Part shown: positions 52,836 through 62,370 of the stretch, piece after piece | How the letters are laid out: each line of letters starts with the position of its first letter | Position numbering within the stretch: position 1 is the first letter of the stretch | Assembly: GCA_014529385.2 (NCBI GenBank) | Contig: CM043958.1 | Location: 77,314,669-77,378,668 of the forward strand | Source: Adiantum capillus-veneris | Taxonomy: Eukaryota > Streptophyta > Polypodiopsida > Polypodiales > Pteridaceae | Length of the DNA stretch: 64,000 nt | Direction: 5' to 3' | Translations under genes and position numbers: made by a program | The notes under the pieces: generated by a model | Database searches by the model: none | Seen by the model: the letters and a program-made list of their open reading frames with translations, nothing else | What the model was told of the DNA's origin: nothing

Positions 52836-53370
52836 AAAAAAATGAAATGAAATGAAATGTTATATTAAACATCTTCAAAAGGCCAAAATGACATGAGACC
52901 AAACTCATACAATCTTGGTGGATCTAATACTATGTCTTGGTAAAAAGAACATCAATTTCTGAGAGTAACATCAATGTCCTCCATAATGAGCACTCTGACG
53001 ACTCCTGCGTCGTGCTAGTATGGTGTGGATCCTCTGTCGTAATCTCCGTCGGTGTCGAGACGCCCCTCCCATCCGAGGGCGACGGGCCGTCCCAACTCTG
53101 TCGCTCGATCAAGCAATGTGCCTTTGGTGCCGCTATATTTTGGAGCCTGTGAGGCTGACTCCTCTGCTTGTGACCGAAAGAAATCTGTAATTTTCCACTG
53201 TAGCTGTATCTCCCTCTCTGGGCCCCTCCTCAAGAGGTCCTCTCTATGTCTGCGTAATTCCAATAAGTATAGTCCAAGGTATCTCTGATCCCGATATCTC
53301 ATGACCCTGGTCCAAAACCCTCTCTGAATAGACAGTGGAAGCCACCTCGTATCTCATAGTACACAAGGCG
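52836..53370 (-). mobile_element. LINE-TC truncated copy G
   Basis: The 3' tail ATGAAATGAAATGAAATG follows a short GA and A run on the left. The ORF2 end (53015-53302) reads DQRYLGLYLLELRRHREDLL and KITDFFRSQAEE, similar to copies B and F but clearly diverged. The 5' truncation abuts a (CA)n stretch at about 53375-53393. Confidence 0.85.
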
Positions 53371-53396
53371 CGCGTGCACATACACACACACACACA

Positions 53397-53424
53397 TAGA
53401 AATGAAATGAAATACTATATTAAG
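53397..53424 (-). mobile_element. Remnant of a LINE-TC 3' end (copy H)
   Basis: GAAATGAAATGAAATACTAT on the plus strand after (CA)n is the LINE-TC 3' terminus. It breaks off after ATATTAA, where the LTR of the next element begins. Confidence 0.65.
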
Positions 53425-53427
53425 GTT

Positions 53428-54311
53428 GTGAGCGGGATGAAAACACACACAATGCCTCTATAATGACCTGACACACACTCTTGGGATGATACACACACAC
53501 TATGGGGCACCACTCGGCTTACACAATCCACCTGGCCGAGACAGGGAACACACCGATGGAGTGAGAGGAGAGAGACTACCCATTTACCCACTCCACACAG
53601 AGAGACACACACACACACACACCCAAAAAACTCAGCCCAAAAGAGGAGAATTTTTTATGTTTAGATACAATTGAGCTTAGGCCAACACCAATGGGACAAA
53701 TAGCTCACACAATATGGGTAAAATATACCAGATACAATAACAAATTAGAGCAGAAGCCTCGCTCATAGGAGAAACTTACACAGCCAAAACAGCAGGAAAA
53801 AAATGAGGAATTTGGCAAAATGGATAGCGCCATGACGTCCGGAACGGCCCAAAACCTCAGTCTACAATGTCAAAGTGCCCAAATCCGACCTTGGATGAGC
53901 AGTTTATGGCCAAAATAGGCTCCAAAAACAGCAAAAACACAGTTGTGACTGTTCCTCCTCTTTTCTCCACGTTTTTTCTGGTCTTCTCTCAGGTTTTTCA
54001 GTTCCCACACTTAGCTTTATTACTTGGGCACCCTTGGCCTTTTAGTTGACCTCAAACGGATCCCGAACAGGCCAAAAACTGGCTTCGCAGTGCATAGTTG
54101 TCACCTTTTTGCATCATCCGCACACCTGGCACTCAGCTTTTTCCAATAATGCATCCCGCAACCACGTGAAGTGGCCCCCAAATACAACTCTCATGATGAC
54201 CTTTTTGCATAATTCATCACAAAAAAATAGCCACATTGTGTCCGTACTTATCCACGTACAAGTATTGACCCCGTTCGACCTCCTGACGCCACTAGATGCC
54301 ATCTGACACAC
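53428..54311 (-). repeat. Probable 3' LTR of gypsy-1
   Basis: On the minus strand it starts TGTGTCAGATGGCATCTAG near 54311 and ends near 53428 with CATCCCGCTCACA, beyond which LINE-TC sequence lies. TG and CA ends fit, but there is no second LTR to compare with, so the limits are tentative. Confidence 0.45.
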
Positions 54312-54596
54312 CTGCTTACCTCATGTCGTCGGCCTGCGGGTAGCTTCCTCGAGAATTTTTACACACTACCAACTCCTCATTATTATAGAAAAACCACTCT
54401 GGTACTGGTGATAGTGAAAATCAATGCACTATGTACATGTTGTCCTACCTGTACACATGTGGGCCCCATGTAACCACCTGGCTTTGGAAAATGGGCAATC
54501 TTTTATTTGATGCACCATGCATGGGTATGTACATATGCGCAATCACTTCTTCCAAAAAACTCCTGACATAATTTGCCCATCTCCTAGCCTGGTAGA
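54312..54596 (-). other. 3' untranslated part of gypsy-1
   Basis: This 285-bp stretch links the integrase stop to the presumed LTR. A mixed purine run (GAGGAAG) precedes the LTR but is not a clean polypurine tract. Confidence 0.5.
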
Positions 54597-55658
54597 TCAT
54601 TCATGATCAGCAGCAGCAAAAAGAGATATGAGACTCGCCGCGTCACAAGTCTCCTCATCCCTCACCAACATTACTTGCTCCACAGACAGCTTATCTTGCT
54701 CCACCATCATTAACCTGGCATGATATAATTTAAGATGCAATCCATTTACCCTTGACTTATGTAGGATTCCATCCAGGTTAGCCAGCTGATATGTACCATT
54801 CGGAAAACACTCCACTACCTTGAAAGGACCTTCCCACTTAATCTGAAACTTCTTTTGGAAGGTGTTTTCCAGCTTACTGTTGTAGCGCGAAACCAAGTCA
54901 TGCTTCTTGATACCCTTACTTTTGACCTTTTCATTTATCTTTGCCAAAGCTTCATCCTGCATTTTCCCATAATGTTCCAAAGCACTCATCCTAGCCAGCT
55001 GAACCTCTTGTAACTGTAACAGCCTCTCTTTGAATGCATCACTAGGCTGCCCAAGCAACTTCTCTAGCATCTTTACTGCAGGCAACTCTACTTCCACAGG
55101 CAATAGTGCTTCCTTCTTATACACCAAATGAAATGGAGTAAAACATGTACCTGTCTTCACCGACGTACGGTAAGCCCATAATGCACTAGGCAATTCCAAA
55201 TCCCAATTCTTTCTTTGGTGCTCTGTCACTTTCGAAAGGATTTGTACCAACTCACCATTAAACCTTTCATTTAAGCCATTACATTGTGGGTAATAAAGAG
55301 TGGTATGCTGGTGCCTAATCTTCATCTTTGCGCATAAAAAGTTTAGCAGTTTAGCTCTAAATCCTGGCTCCTTATCTGAAAGTAGCTCTAGTGGCATCCC
55401 AAACTTGCAACATATTTCATCATACACAAATTTTTCCACATCTTTTGCAGTGATTTGTTTTACTGCTATAGCCTCTGCCCATCTAGAGAGATAGTCCACT
55501 GCAGTCAAAATATAGCTTTTGTCCCTGCTTGTGATAGGTAACGGGCCTATTGCATCAATCCCCCACTTTTCAAACACATCAAACGTCATAATGTTTTTTC
55601 GTAGCTCTGGCTTCAACACCCTCTTCCCAAATGCTTGACACCTATTGCAAGACCTACA
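54597..55658 (-). pseudogene. Integrase of gypsy-1
   Basis: The catalytic D, D and E are all in place: KWGIDAIGPLPI, ELLSDKEPGFRAK and QCNGLNERFNGE. The C-terminal part has NTFQKKFQIKWEGPFKVVEC and NGTYQLANLDGI, a usual integrase tail. The zinc HHCC part is split: HEGACGRHFA is at the end of the preceding segment and CRSCNRCQAFGK lies directly after a TAG at 55659-55661, in the same frame. Apart from this stop, 340 codons are open. It would join cDNA to chromosomal DNA. Confidence 0.9.
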
Positions 55659-56510
55659 CTAATGGTGAATATCCTTGTGCAAAGTGGGCCATACATACCC
55701 TTCTTGCAAGATCTTATGCAAGGTGATCTTTAGAGCAAAATGTCTGCCACATGCACCTTCATGATTCTCTTCCAACACTCTATAAAGCTCCTCCCGCCAA
55801 GGTACACGTCTCAACACGAGATCAGCCCCTTTCATGTATAAGACATCACCAATCAATTTGTACCTATATGCTCTACGCACAAAACCATACTTCTTAGACT
55901 TCTGAATGTCCTTCAGAATGATTCCTGTTAGCAAAAACTCCTCTTCTTGAGCCAAACTTTCCCGGCCATGATAAAGAGGTAAATTGGTCCTCAACACAAA
56001 TAGCTCCCCAATCATGCTTTGAGCTGCTTCATGTGCCTCTCCATTTAGAGAACGTTCAATGTGTCTGATACTCCATGCTTCGAACTTTTTTAACAGGCCT
56101 TTAATTTTGAAACACATTTCCTTCAAAGAGGTGTTCTTGCTCTTCCACATACCCAGCACTTGCTTCACAACTAACAAGGCATCACCTTTTATGCTCAACC
56201 TTCTAATCCCACGCTTCAAACAAATTTGCAATCCAGCTTCCAAAGTAGCATATTCAGCCTCATTGTTACTATGCGCATCCAATTTGAACCCTCTCTTGCA
56301 TACTAGCTTCCCCTCTGGATCATAAAGTGCTATACCCCCTGAAGCTGCATCATAACTCTTTTTGTATGAGCCATCAAAGAACAACACATGTGCATTGCTC
56401 ATCTGTGACACTTCTTCAACTACCTTTCTCACCACCTCTTCCTTAACAAGAAGGGGATTCTCCTTGTAAGTCAACAAATCAACTAGGGTAGCTCTTGTAC
56501 TGTCTTCCAC
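55659..56510 (-). pseudogene. Second RNase H (archaeal type) and start of integrase, gypsy-1
   Basis: VLFFDGSYKKSYDAASGG supplies the first D, NNEAEYATLEAGLQ the E, LSIKGDALLVVKQ the second D. The last motif NGEAHEAAQ has H where D is usual. It is a ribonuclease H of the RVT_3 type. The frame is shared with the segments on both sides (stops at 56532-56534 and 55659-55661 only). The integrase N-terminus with its His pair follows. Confidence 0.88.
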
Positions 56511-56531
56511 TAGAAATGAGAACTCAAACTC

Positions 56532-56990
56532 TTACAGCTCAATTACCCATTTCTTGACCACATTTGACATGTTAGTGCCATTAATTAATTGTGGCAAAAA
56601 AGCGTAACTCGTCAAGAAAACAAAAGGTCGTGGTAGCAAGTAATGACGAAATCGTCGACAAGCAAATATTGCATTGGCCATCACTAGCTCTACTTCCGAG
56701 AATTTTCTCTCCGCTACCAGCTTCACTCGGCCTGCATAATACACTGGCCTCATATAATGGTTGCCCTTCCCCTTTTGCAATAGCATGGCTCCAATGGCAT
56801 CATCCCCTACTGATGGATTTACATAAAACACTTGCTCCCAATCAGGAGCTTACATGGCTGACAAACCCCCTAACACCTCTTTCACCTCTTGAAACACTTC
56901 TTCACACTTGTCATCCCATTGCAATGGATCATGCTTTGCCACTTGCCGTAATGGATAAAGAAGCTGTGAAGACAATGGAATAAACCGCGC
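56532..56990 (-). pseudogene. First RNase H of gypsy-1, degenerate
   Basis: WDDKCEEVFQEVKEVLGGLS and, after a TAA, FYVNPSVGDDAIGAMLLQKG and ERKFSEVELVMANAIFACRR are the standard Ty3 RNase H blocks. The next catalytic position, normally LTDH, is LTSYAFLPQLI, so the aspartate is lost. In Tat elements the first domain often serves only as a linker while the second is active, and this fits. Confidence 0.8.
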
Positions 56991-56999
56991 CATGTACTT

Positions 57000-58251
57000 C
57001 ACTTTGTGTAAAGGTTGCCAACTACTTCGTACTCGTAGGTGATGGAAGAAGAATAATAGACTTGACCTTGTCTAGATCAGCCTCAATGCCATTTTCTGAC
57101 ACCATGTGGCCCAATAACTTCACCCTTGGCTGTGCTAGATGACATTTCTTTGGATTTAGTTGTCCTCCACATTCATCATGTCAAGCCAATACCATCTGCA
57201 GCTTCTCATGGTGCTCAGCCCTACTACTGTAGACACAGAAGTCGTCTATAAAAGCTTTAACACAACTACCAATGAATGGTTCCAACACCCAATTTGCTCT
57301 CTCTTGATAAAAAGATGGTCCATTTGACAACCCAAATGACAATACCGTGTAGCAATAACAGCCCCATGGCGTAATGAAAGCTGTCTTTTTTCGGTCTTTA
57401 AGAGCAGTCTTCAATTGAAAATAGCCTGAAAAACCATCACACACACTGTACCTCTCATAACCTGCTACTGAATCTAAGATCTGATCAATGAATGGAAGAA
57501 GACATGGGTTTTTCTTAGTGGCTGCATTTAAGGGTTTAAAATCTATACAAATCCTCCACTTCCCATCCTTTTTTGGACTCACTACTATTGGACTCACCCA
57601 TTCTGTGGTCTCCACAGGGACTATGAACCCTGCCTGCAATAACTTGTCCACCTCTTCCCGCAAGACTTCCATTTGCTCTTGACCCATCCTTCTTAGCCTT
57701 TGCCGCACTGGCTTAGCACCTTCTTTCAACTCTATATGCATCTCTTCTCCTTTGAACCCTCTAATCTCTTCATATGAAGTAATGAACAAATCAGGAAAAC
57801 TAGCTAGCATATGCAAATATATCTCCTTCTCCGTAGCTGAGAGGTCTCCACTGATTATTTGTGTCATCAATTCCTGCTTCTTTGACAATTCAACCTTGGT
57901 TTGCATCAGCCCTTCAATCACTTCATAAGGCCCTTCACTTTCATCTTCAACCTCATTTGCAAATGCAACTAAGCCAGACTCCTGGATTTCTTTGTCCATC
58001 AAAAGAAATGCAACATCAACATCCTCATCACTGCTGGTAGTACTATCATTGTCCTCGTCAGACATTGTGGAATAGTCTTCATCACTAGACTCATCCTCAT
58101 CTTCATAAAGCTCCTCCAATCGCTTCCTTGTGTCCATATTATTAAGCTTCTTGGCACCTGTCTTTCCATAGAGGCTAATTGTACCACGTCGCCAATCTTG
58201 AACAGCTCCCACTGCACGTAACCATGGTCTACTAACAGACTTGGACACTCC
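57000..58251 (-). pseudogene. Reverse transcriptase and end of protease, gypsy-1
   Basis: The frame starts in the protease tail VSRPWLRAVGAVQDWRRGTI, then an acidic spacer, and the RT: EEVDKLLQAGFIVPVETTEW, KDGKWRICIDFKPLNAATKK, YSVCDGFSGYFQLKTALKDR (motif A), LSFGLSNGPSFYQ (B) and KAFIDDFCVYS (C, FIDD instead of YVDD). A TGA at 57181-57183 ends the frame after LQMVLA, where other elements continue. NPKKCHLAQPRVKLLGHMVS follows downstream, before another stop and a frameshift near 57010. Confidence 0.9.
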
Positions 58252-58317
58252 AAGTCAAGAATCAACCGCGACAGTACCAAATAACCACTTCAAAACAATT
58301 CACAGATCACAATAGAT

Positions 58318-58725
58318 CTGCACTGGCCCGGCGGAGTTCCGTGCCTAGAGATATTGGCCCCAAAGATTGGCGTCCCTTTCGGTATTTCTTTTGTATTAAT
58401 CAGATCAAAGTACAAGAGAGTGGCTAGGGTTTCACTCTCAGACTCTGCGTCCAGATGCTCTGAGAAGTGAAGCCCTCACCACTTATTTAAAGATACAAGG
58501 GATGCCCAAAAGTAGAGCCCCAAAAGCTTTTAAAATAAAAAGCATCAGTTCTCTCTCTCTTAGAGAGTCTTTTCTCTTTTCTTTTTTTTTTTAAAGCAAA
58601 ATTCACGTCACTCATCATTTATTTTTATTTTATTTTTTTAATTTCAGCCTCCGCGATTTCTGAAAATTAGGGTTTTTGGCAGAAATTAGGGTTTCTATTG
58701 TCCGCCACGTCATCACTTTGTGACA
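58318..58725 (-). repeat. 3' LTR of gypsy-2
   Basis: On the minus strand it starts TGTCACAAAGTGATGACGTG at 58725 just after the polypurine tract and ends GGCCAGTGCA at 58318. The inner limit is chosen because TG and CA ends fit; with the 5' LTR outside the window it is not verified. It includes the CCCTAATTTCTGCC repeats typical of plant promoter regions. Confidence 0.65.
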
Positions 58726-58727
58726 TA

Positions 58728-58737
58728 CCCCCCTCTT
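58728..58737 (-). promoter_or_regulatory. Polypurine tract of gypsy-2
   Basis: AAGAGGGGGG on the minus strand, two bases from the LTR. It is the expected primer site for plus-strand synthesis. Confidence 0.85.
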
Positions 58738-58740
58738 GAA

Positions 58741-59236
58741 AGCATTGTAATCGACCGCGATTACGCCTACAAAACCAACAAAAGCCATAAACCGTCTTTG
58801 CAGACACTGACTGTTTGTACCTACGTACTAGGAACACACATCTAGCACATGTACAAAATCGACAGTCACATCACAGGACATCACAAGGCATCACATGACA
58901 TTCAATATTCATTCGGATCTTAGACCATGATTTATCGACAATATAGCTAGCAATCACATCTAAGTCCAATCGGGACCTCATCGATGTCCCATTGACTAAT
59001 CCCTATTGCAACCATGTCTATTCGAGATCAATCAAACCAAAATGCTGAAGTCATTTCGTCTATCAGTTCCTGCACTCACAAGAAGTCAAGAACAAATCAG
59101 TATCATTATCAGGAATTCCATTTCATAAAGTCATCCAGTAGAATATTGTCAGCTCTCAGTATCCCTGAAGCTCAAAGAGACATCAGTGACTTTAGTATCA
59201 AAATCGAGGCATCTGTTGACAAAGGAGCAGAGTGAC
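58741..59236 (-). other. 3' untranslated region of gypsy-2
   Basis: About 500 bp between the integrase end and the polypurine tract. No coding blocks are evident on either strand. The chromodomain remainder may lie at its right edge in a shifted frame (59149-59379). Confidence 0.5.
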
Positions 59237-59677
59237 CTAACCAAGAACCCGCCTTCGGACTTTACCTTTCTTCGTATCGTTATGTGCCAAAATCTGTTCA
59301 GGAACAAGGATCTCCTCGTTTTCTTCCACTTCGGGTTGCTCATTAGGCTCCCCATCATTAGGCACACCACCCTTAACAAGTTTCAAGAGACTCACGTGCA
59401 ATGCATTGTGAATCCTCCAAGTATCTGGCAGTTTCAATCGGAAGGAGACATCATTTATCTTTTCAATAATCTGGAAAGGTCCGTAGTATCGCATACTAAG
59501 CTTTGGAAAAAGCCTCTCCTTTCCCTTTTTCTTTCGTAGGCGTTTCTTCTCAAAACGTAAGAGCATCCAATTATCCTCCTTCAATTTCAAATCGCGACGA
59601 TGGCGATCCGCTACCTTTTTCTGTCGTTCTTGAGACTCCTGCAAAGTCTCGCGAACCTTGGCAAAAGCCATATCCAA
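59237..59677 (-). pseudogene. Integrase C-terminal domain and chromodomain-like start, gypsy-2
   Basis: [40 protein letters not shown] and [20 protein letters not shown] are the typical C-terminal integrase blocks. [20 protein letters not shown] then resembles the first strand of a chromodomain, but the frame breaks at RRRVLG. In chromoviruses this part would direct insertion to certain chromatin. Confidence 0.8.
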
Positions 59678-59707
59678 ATCTTGCGAATATTCATCCGCTT
59701 CAAATAT

Positions 59708-60430
59708 CTAATCTTTCGTGCTCAGGAAGGATGGAACCTTCGCAGCACTTTCAACAATCTCACATAGCGTCTTCCCCGTCGAAGAGTGTATCGTGTTATT
59801 GTAGGCAAATTCCACCAAAGGTAAGTTCTTTTCCCTTTGAGTCTTCTGATCCGAGATACAAGACTTCAATAAATCTAAAACCACTGAATTGGCAATCTCA
59901 GATTGCCCGTCAGTCTGCAAGTGGAACGATGACGAGAACTGCAACTGCGTGCCAATGTTCTCCCAAATTGCCTTCCAAAACAAATTCATAAATCTGGGGT
60001 CTCTGTCGGAGACAATCGTCTCAGACGTGCCATGTAATCGGAAAATCATCGTGATCATTCTGTGTTCTCGGGAGATCAAAAATGAAATCCATTTCAATAC
60101 TTACCCAGGGGCGGGTGGGTATGGGTAAAGGGTGTAACAATCCCTGTGCCTTATGCCTGTCAAACTTGACCTTTTGGCATACTGCGCACAACTCTTCCAC
60201 GTCCTTTTTGAGTCACGGCCAAAATAAGTATCTCTCTACCCCTTTCATGGTGGTAGCAATGCCGCGGTGACCCGTAAAAAGTGGACAGTGGCATTCAGTC
60301 ATAACATTTTCCCTCAACGGCTGTGTAACGCACAACATAGTCTTTTTCATCATGTAGCCTTCCCGAAGGGAGTATCCAGCTACTGTCTCCCCATCCCGTA
60401 TCCATGTGAAAATATCTGCAAAATCTGTAT
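59708..60430 (-). pseudogene. Integrase zinc finger and core, gypsy-2, with a deletion
   Basis: VEELCAVCQKVKFDRHK (zinc Cys pair) and WVSIEMDFIFDLPRTQ (first D) are read near 60110-60210. The next block FRLHGTSETIVSDRDPRF (second D) follows after only a few residues, so about 45 to 50 residues between the two are missing. TDGQSEIANSVVLDLL gives the E. Further segment KNLPLVEFAYNNTIHSSTGK. The His pair of the finger is in decayed sequence near 60300. Confidence 0.8.
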
Positions 60431-60440
60431 CTGTGGCATA

Positions 60441-61127
60441 CTAATCGACCATATCCTCGAAGCTCCTATGATGTATCGCGGAAATAGCCAGAACCAACGG
60501 TTTCCGAGACAAAGCATCTGTCACCACATTCTTCTGTCCCTGCACATGGACAATCTGGAAGTGGAACTGTGACAAGATGTTCGCCCACCGCATCTGCTTT
60601 TCCGAAAGCTGCTTCTGTGACAAGAAGTAGCGCAAACTCTGATGGTCTGTAAAGACAGTAAAATCCGCTCCGAGTAGGTAATGCCACCACTGAGTAAGAG
60701 CATGGATAACCGCCAATAGCTCTTTCTCATAAATCTGTGCTGTCATCTCGGACCTAGAGAACACACGGCTCTCGTAAGCTATGACACGGCCTTCTTGCAT
60801 CAAGACCGTAGCCAGACTACAACCACAAGCATCACAATATACTTCAAATGACTTCTGCAAGTCCGGCAAAGTCAAAATAGGTCTCGTAGTCAATTTCTCT
60901 TTCAATGTCCGAAAGGCAGTCACCTCTGTGGGTCCCCACGAAAAAGGTACTCCTTTCTGTGTCAAGGTATGCAAAGGGGAAGCAACCTCTGCAAACTTTC
61001 GTATGAACCGCCTGTAGTACGAACACAGACCCAAGAAGCTTCTAACTTCATGGACATTCCTCAAATCAGGCCAATCACGGATAGTCTCTATCTTGGCCGG
61101 GTCCATTTGCACTCCTGCTGTGCTCAC
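60441..61127 (-). pseudogene. RNase H of gypsy-2
   Basis: RSFLGLCSYYRRFIRKFAEV is the RT thumb. FEVYCDACGCSLATVLMQEG holds the first D, AQIYEKELLAVIHALTQWWH the E, FTVFTDHQSLRYFLSQKQLS the second D, and ALSRKPL closes the domain. The segment of 228 residues is open with only the end broken. Active residues are kept. Confidence 0.9.
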
Positions 61128-61201
61128 ACAATGTGTCCCAAAAAGTGTATCTCTGGTAGGAAAATTTCACTTTTCTTTGCATTAATCACTAACGTGTGAT
61201 A

Positions 61202-61837
61202 TCATAATGCTTGAAAGACTTGAAGCAGATGATCTTTGTGTTTTGCCTCATTCTTGGAGAAAACAATGATGTCGTCAAAGAAAGTGCCAACAAATAGCAT
61301 GTACTCTCGAAAAATCTTGTCCATCATCCGGTTAAATGTCGCAGGAGCATTGGTTAAGCCAAAAGGCATCACCAAAAACTCAAATAACCCAAAAGTCGTC
61401 CAAAAAGCTGTCTTGTAAACATCTCCTGGCGCTATCGTGATCTGATGATATCCACTCTTCAAGTCAATTCTGCTAAAGCACGAGGATCCCTGTAACCTGT
61501 CGAGTATATCATCGATCGTAGGAATCGGAAATTTGTTCTTGATGGTGATTTCGTTGAGAGTGCTATAATCGATACACATTCTCCAAGATCCGTCTTTCTA
61601 TAAAACCAACAACACTGGAGAGCAATACGGTGAAGTACTAGGCTGGACAAGACCCTTTTCCAAGAGGTATTTCACTGGGTTCATAATCTTTTCATTCTGT
61701 ACTCGGCTCACACGGTAAGGTGGCCGATTGGGTGGCGTGCTTCCGGGTATCAGATCAATGGTCTGATCTTCAGGCCCTCTGAAAAGCAATCGGCATGAGT
61801 GTGGAGAAAAATCTTGGCGTTCTTTTGACCAGGTCAA
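61202..61837 (-). pseudogene. Reverse transcriptase of gypsy-2
   Basis: The segment 61837-61598 has TPPNRPPYRVSRVQNEKIMN and LLEKGLVQPSTSPYCSPVLL, the RT entry. After a break, 61579-61202 gives MCIDYSTLNEITIKNKFPIP, CFSRIDLKSGYHQITIAPGD (motif A), MPFGLTNAPATFNRMM (B) and VGTFFDDIIVFSKN (C, with FFDD where YLDD is usual). A stop separates the two parts near 61590. Confidence 0.9.
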
Positions 61838-62370
61838 AACATATTCAACCTTTACCCATCATTCAGTTCTCTCCCAAAAGAATGAGTAAGACACTGAAGT
61901 TCATCAAGTACAATCTGTAAGCCCTTCATTTATCAAAGTCGCTTTCTCGGCCCGGTAGTCAACCACGGCGTAGTTCTTGTGGTACCAAGGGATCCTGAGT
62001 AGAACGTCACTCGCGTGCCCTGAACACCCCTGTCATTGCAAACGAAGTTTGCCAATGCTCGGTGTAATGGCAACATCCCATCCGGGTGCCAGTCAAACTA
62101 CCTCCGCCTGTGGCGTCAGTCTGTCGGGTGTAATTCCAAATCGAGCCGCCAATTCCAAGTGAAAAGAAGTTGGCCTTGGCTCCTTCAAAAGAGATTCCTG
62201 ATCCTTCACTTTGCCCCAAAAAGCATCAAAGTTTGTACTTTCATTCATTTGATTCGGTGCAAGTCCCACGCCATGTGGTACCAGTTCTGCTTTTCTATCT
62301 GCCTTTTCTGCCACGCTCCTCAGCTGCTCTCGAACTCTCAGGCCTATCGTCGTTCTTTATCATTCTATTC
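61838..62370 (-). pseudogene. Protease region of gypsy-2, decayed
   Basis: ELAARFGITPDRLTPQAEVV is the helix after the active site. Just before it, in another frame, FEGAKANFFS stands where DSGATxNFIS is expected, so the catalytic D may be E and a frameshift lies here. Near 61980-61920 the words IPWYHKNYAVVDYRAEKATL match the protease C-terminal part. Several stops follow. Confidence 0.6.

Larger units (their letters stand above)
53428..58317 (-). mobile_element. Gypsy-1: Tat-like Ty3 element with two RNase H domains
   Basis: The minus strand reads end of protease, RT, RNase H, second (archaeal-type) RNase H, integrase, then 3' LTR. This order with an additional RNase H between the first one and the integrase is that of plant Tat elements. 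The 5' part (gag, most of protease, 5' LTR) is replaced by gypsy-2 at about 58317. Several stops and at least one frameshift occur. Confidence 0.85.

Noticed and set aside
53430-53640. (CA)n-rich stretch as a separate satellite
   Set aside because: Only short scattered CACACA runs in the presumed LTR of gypsy-1; no higher-order repeat.
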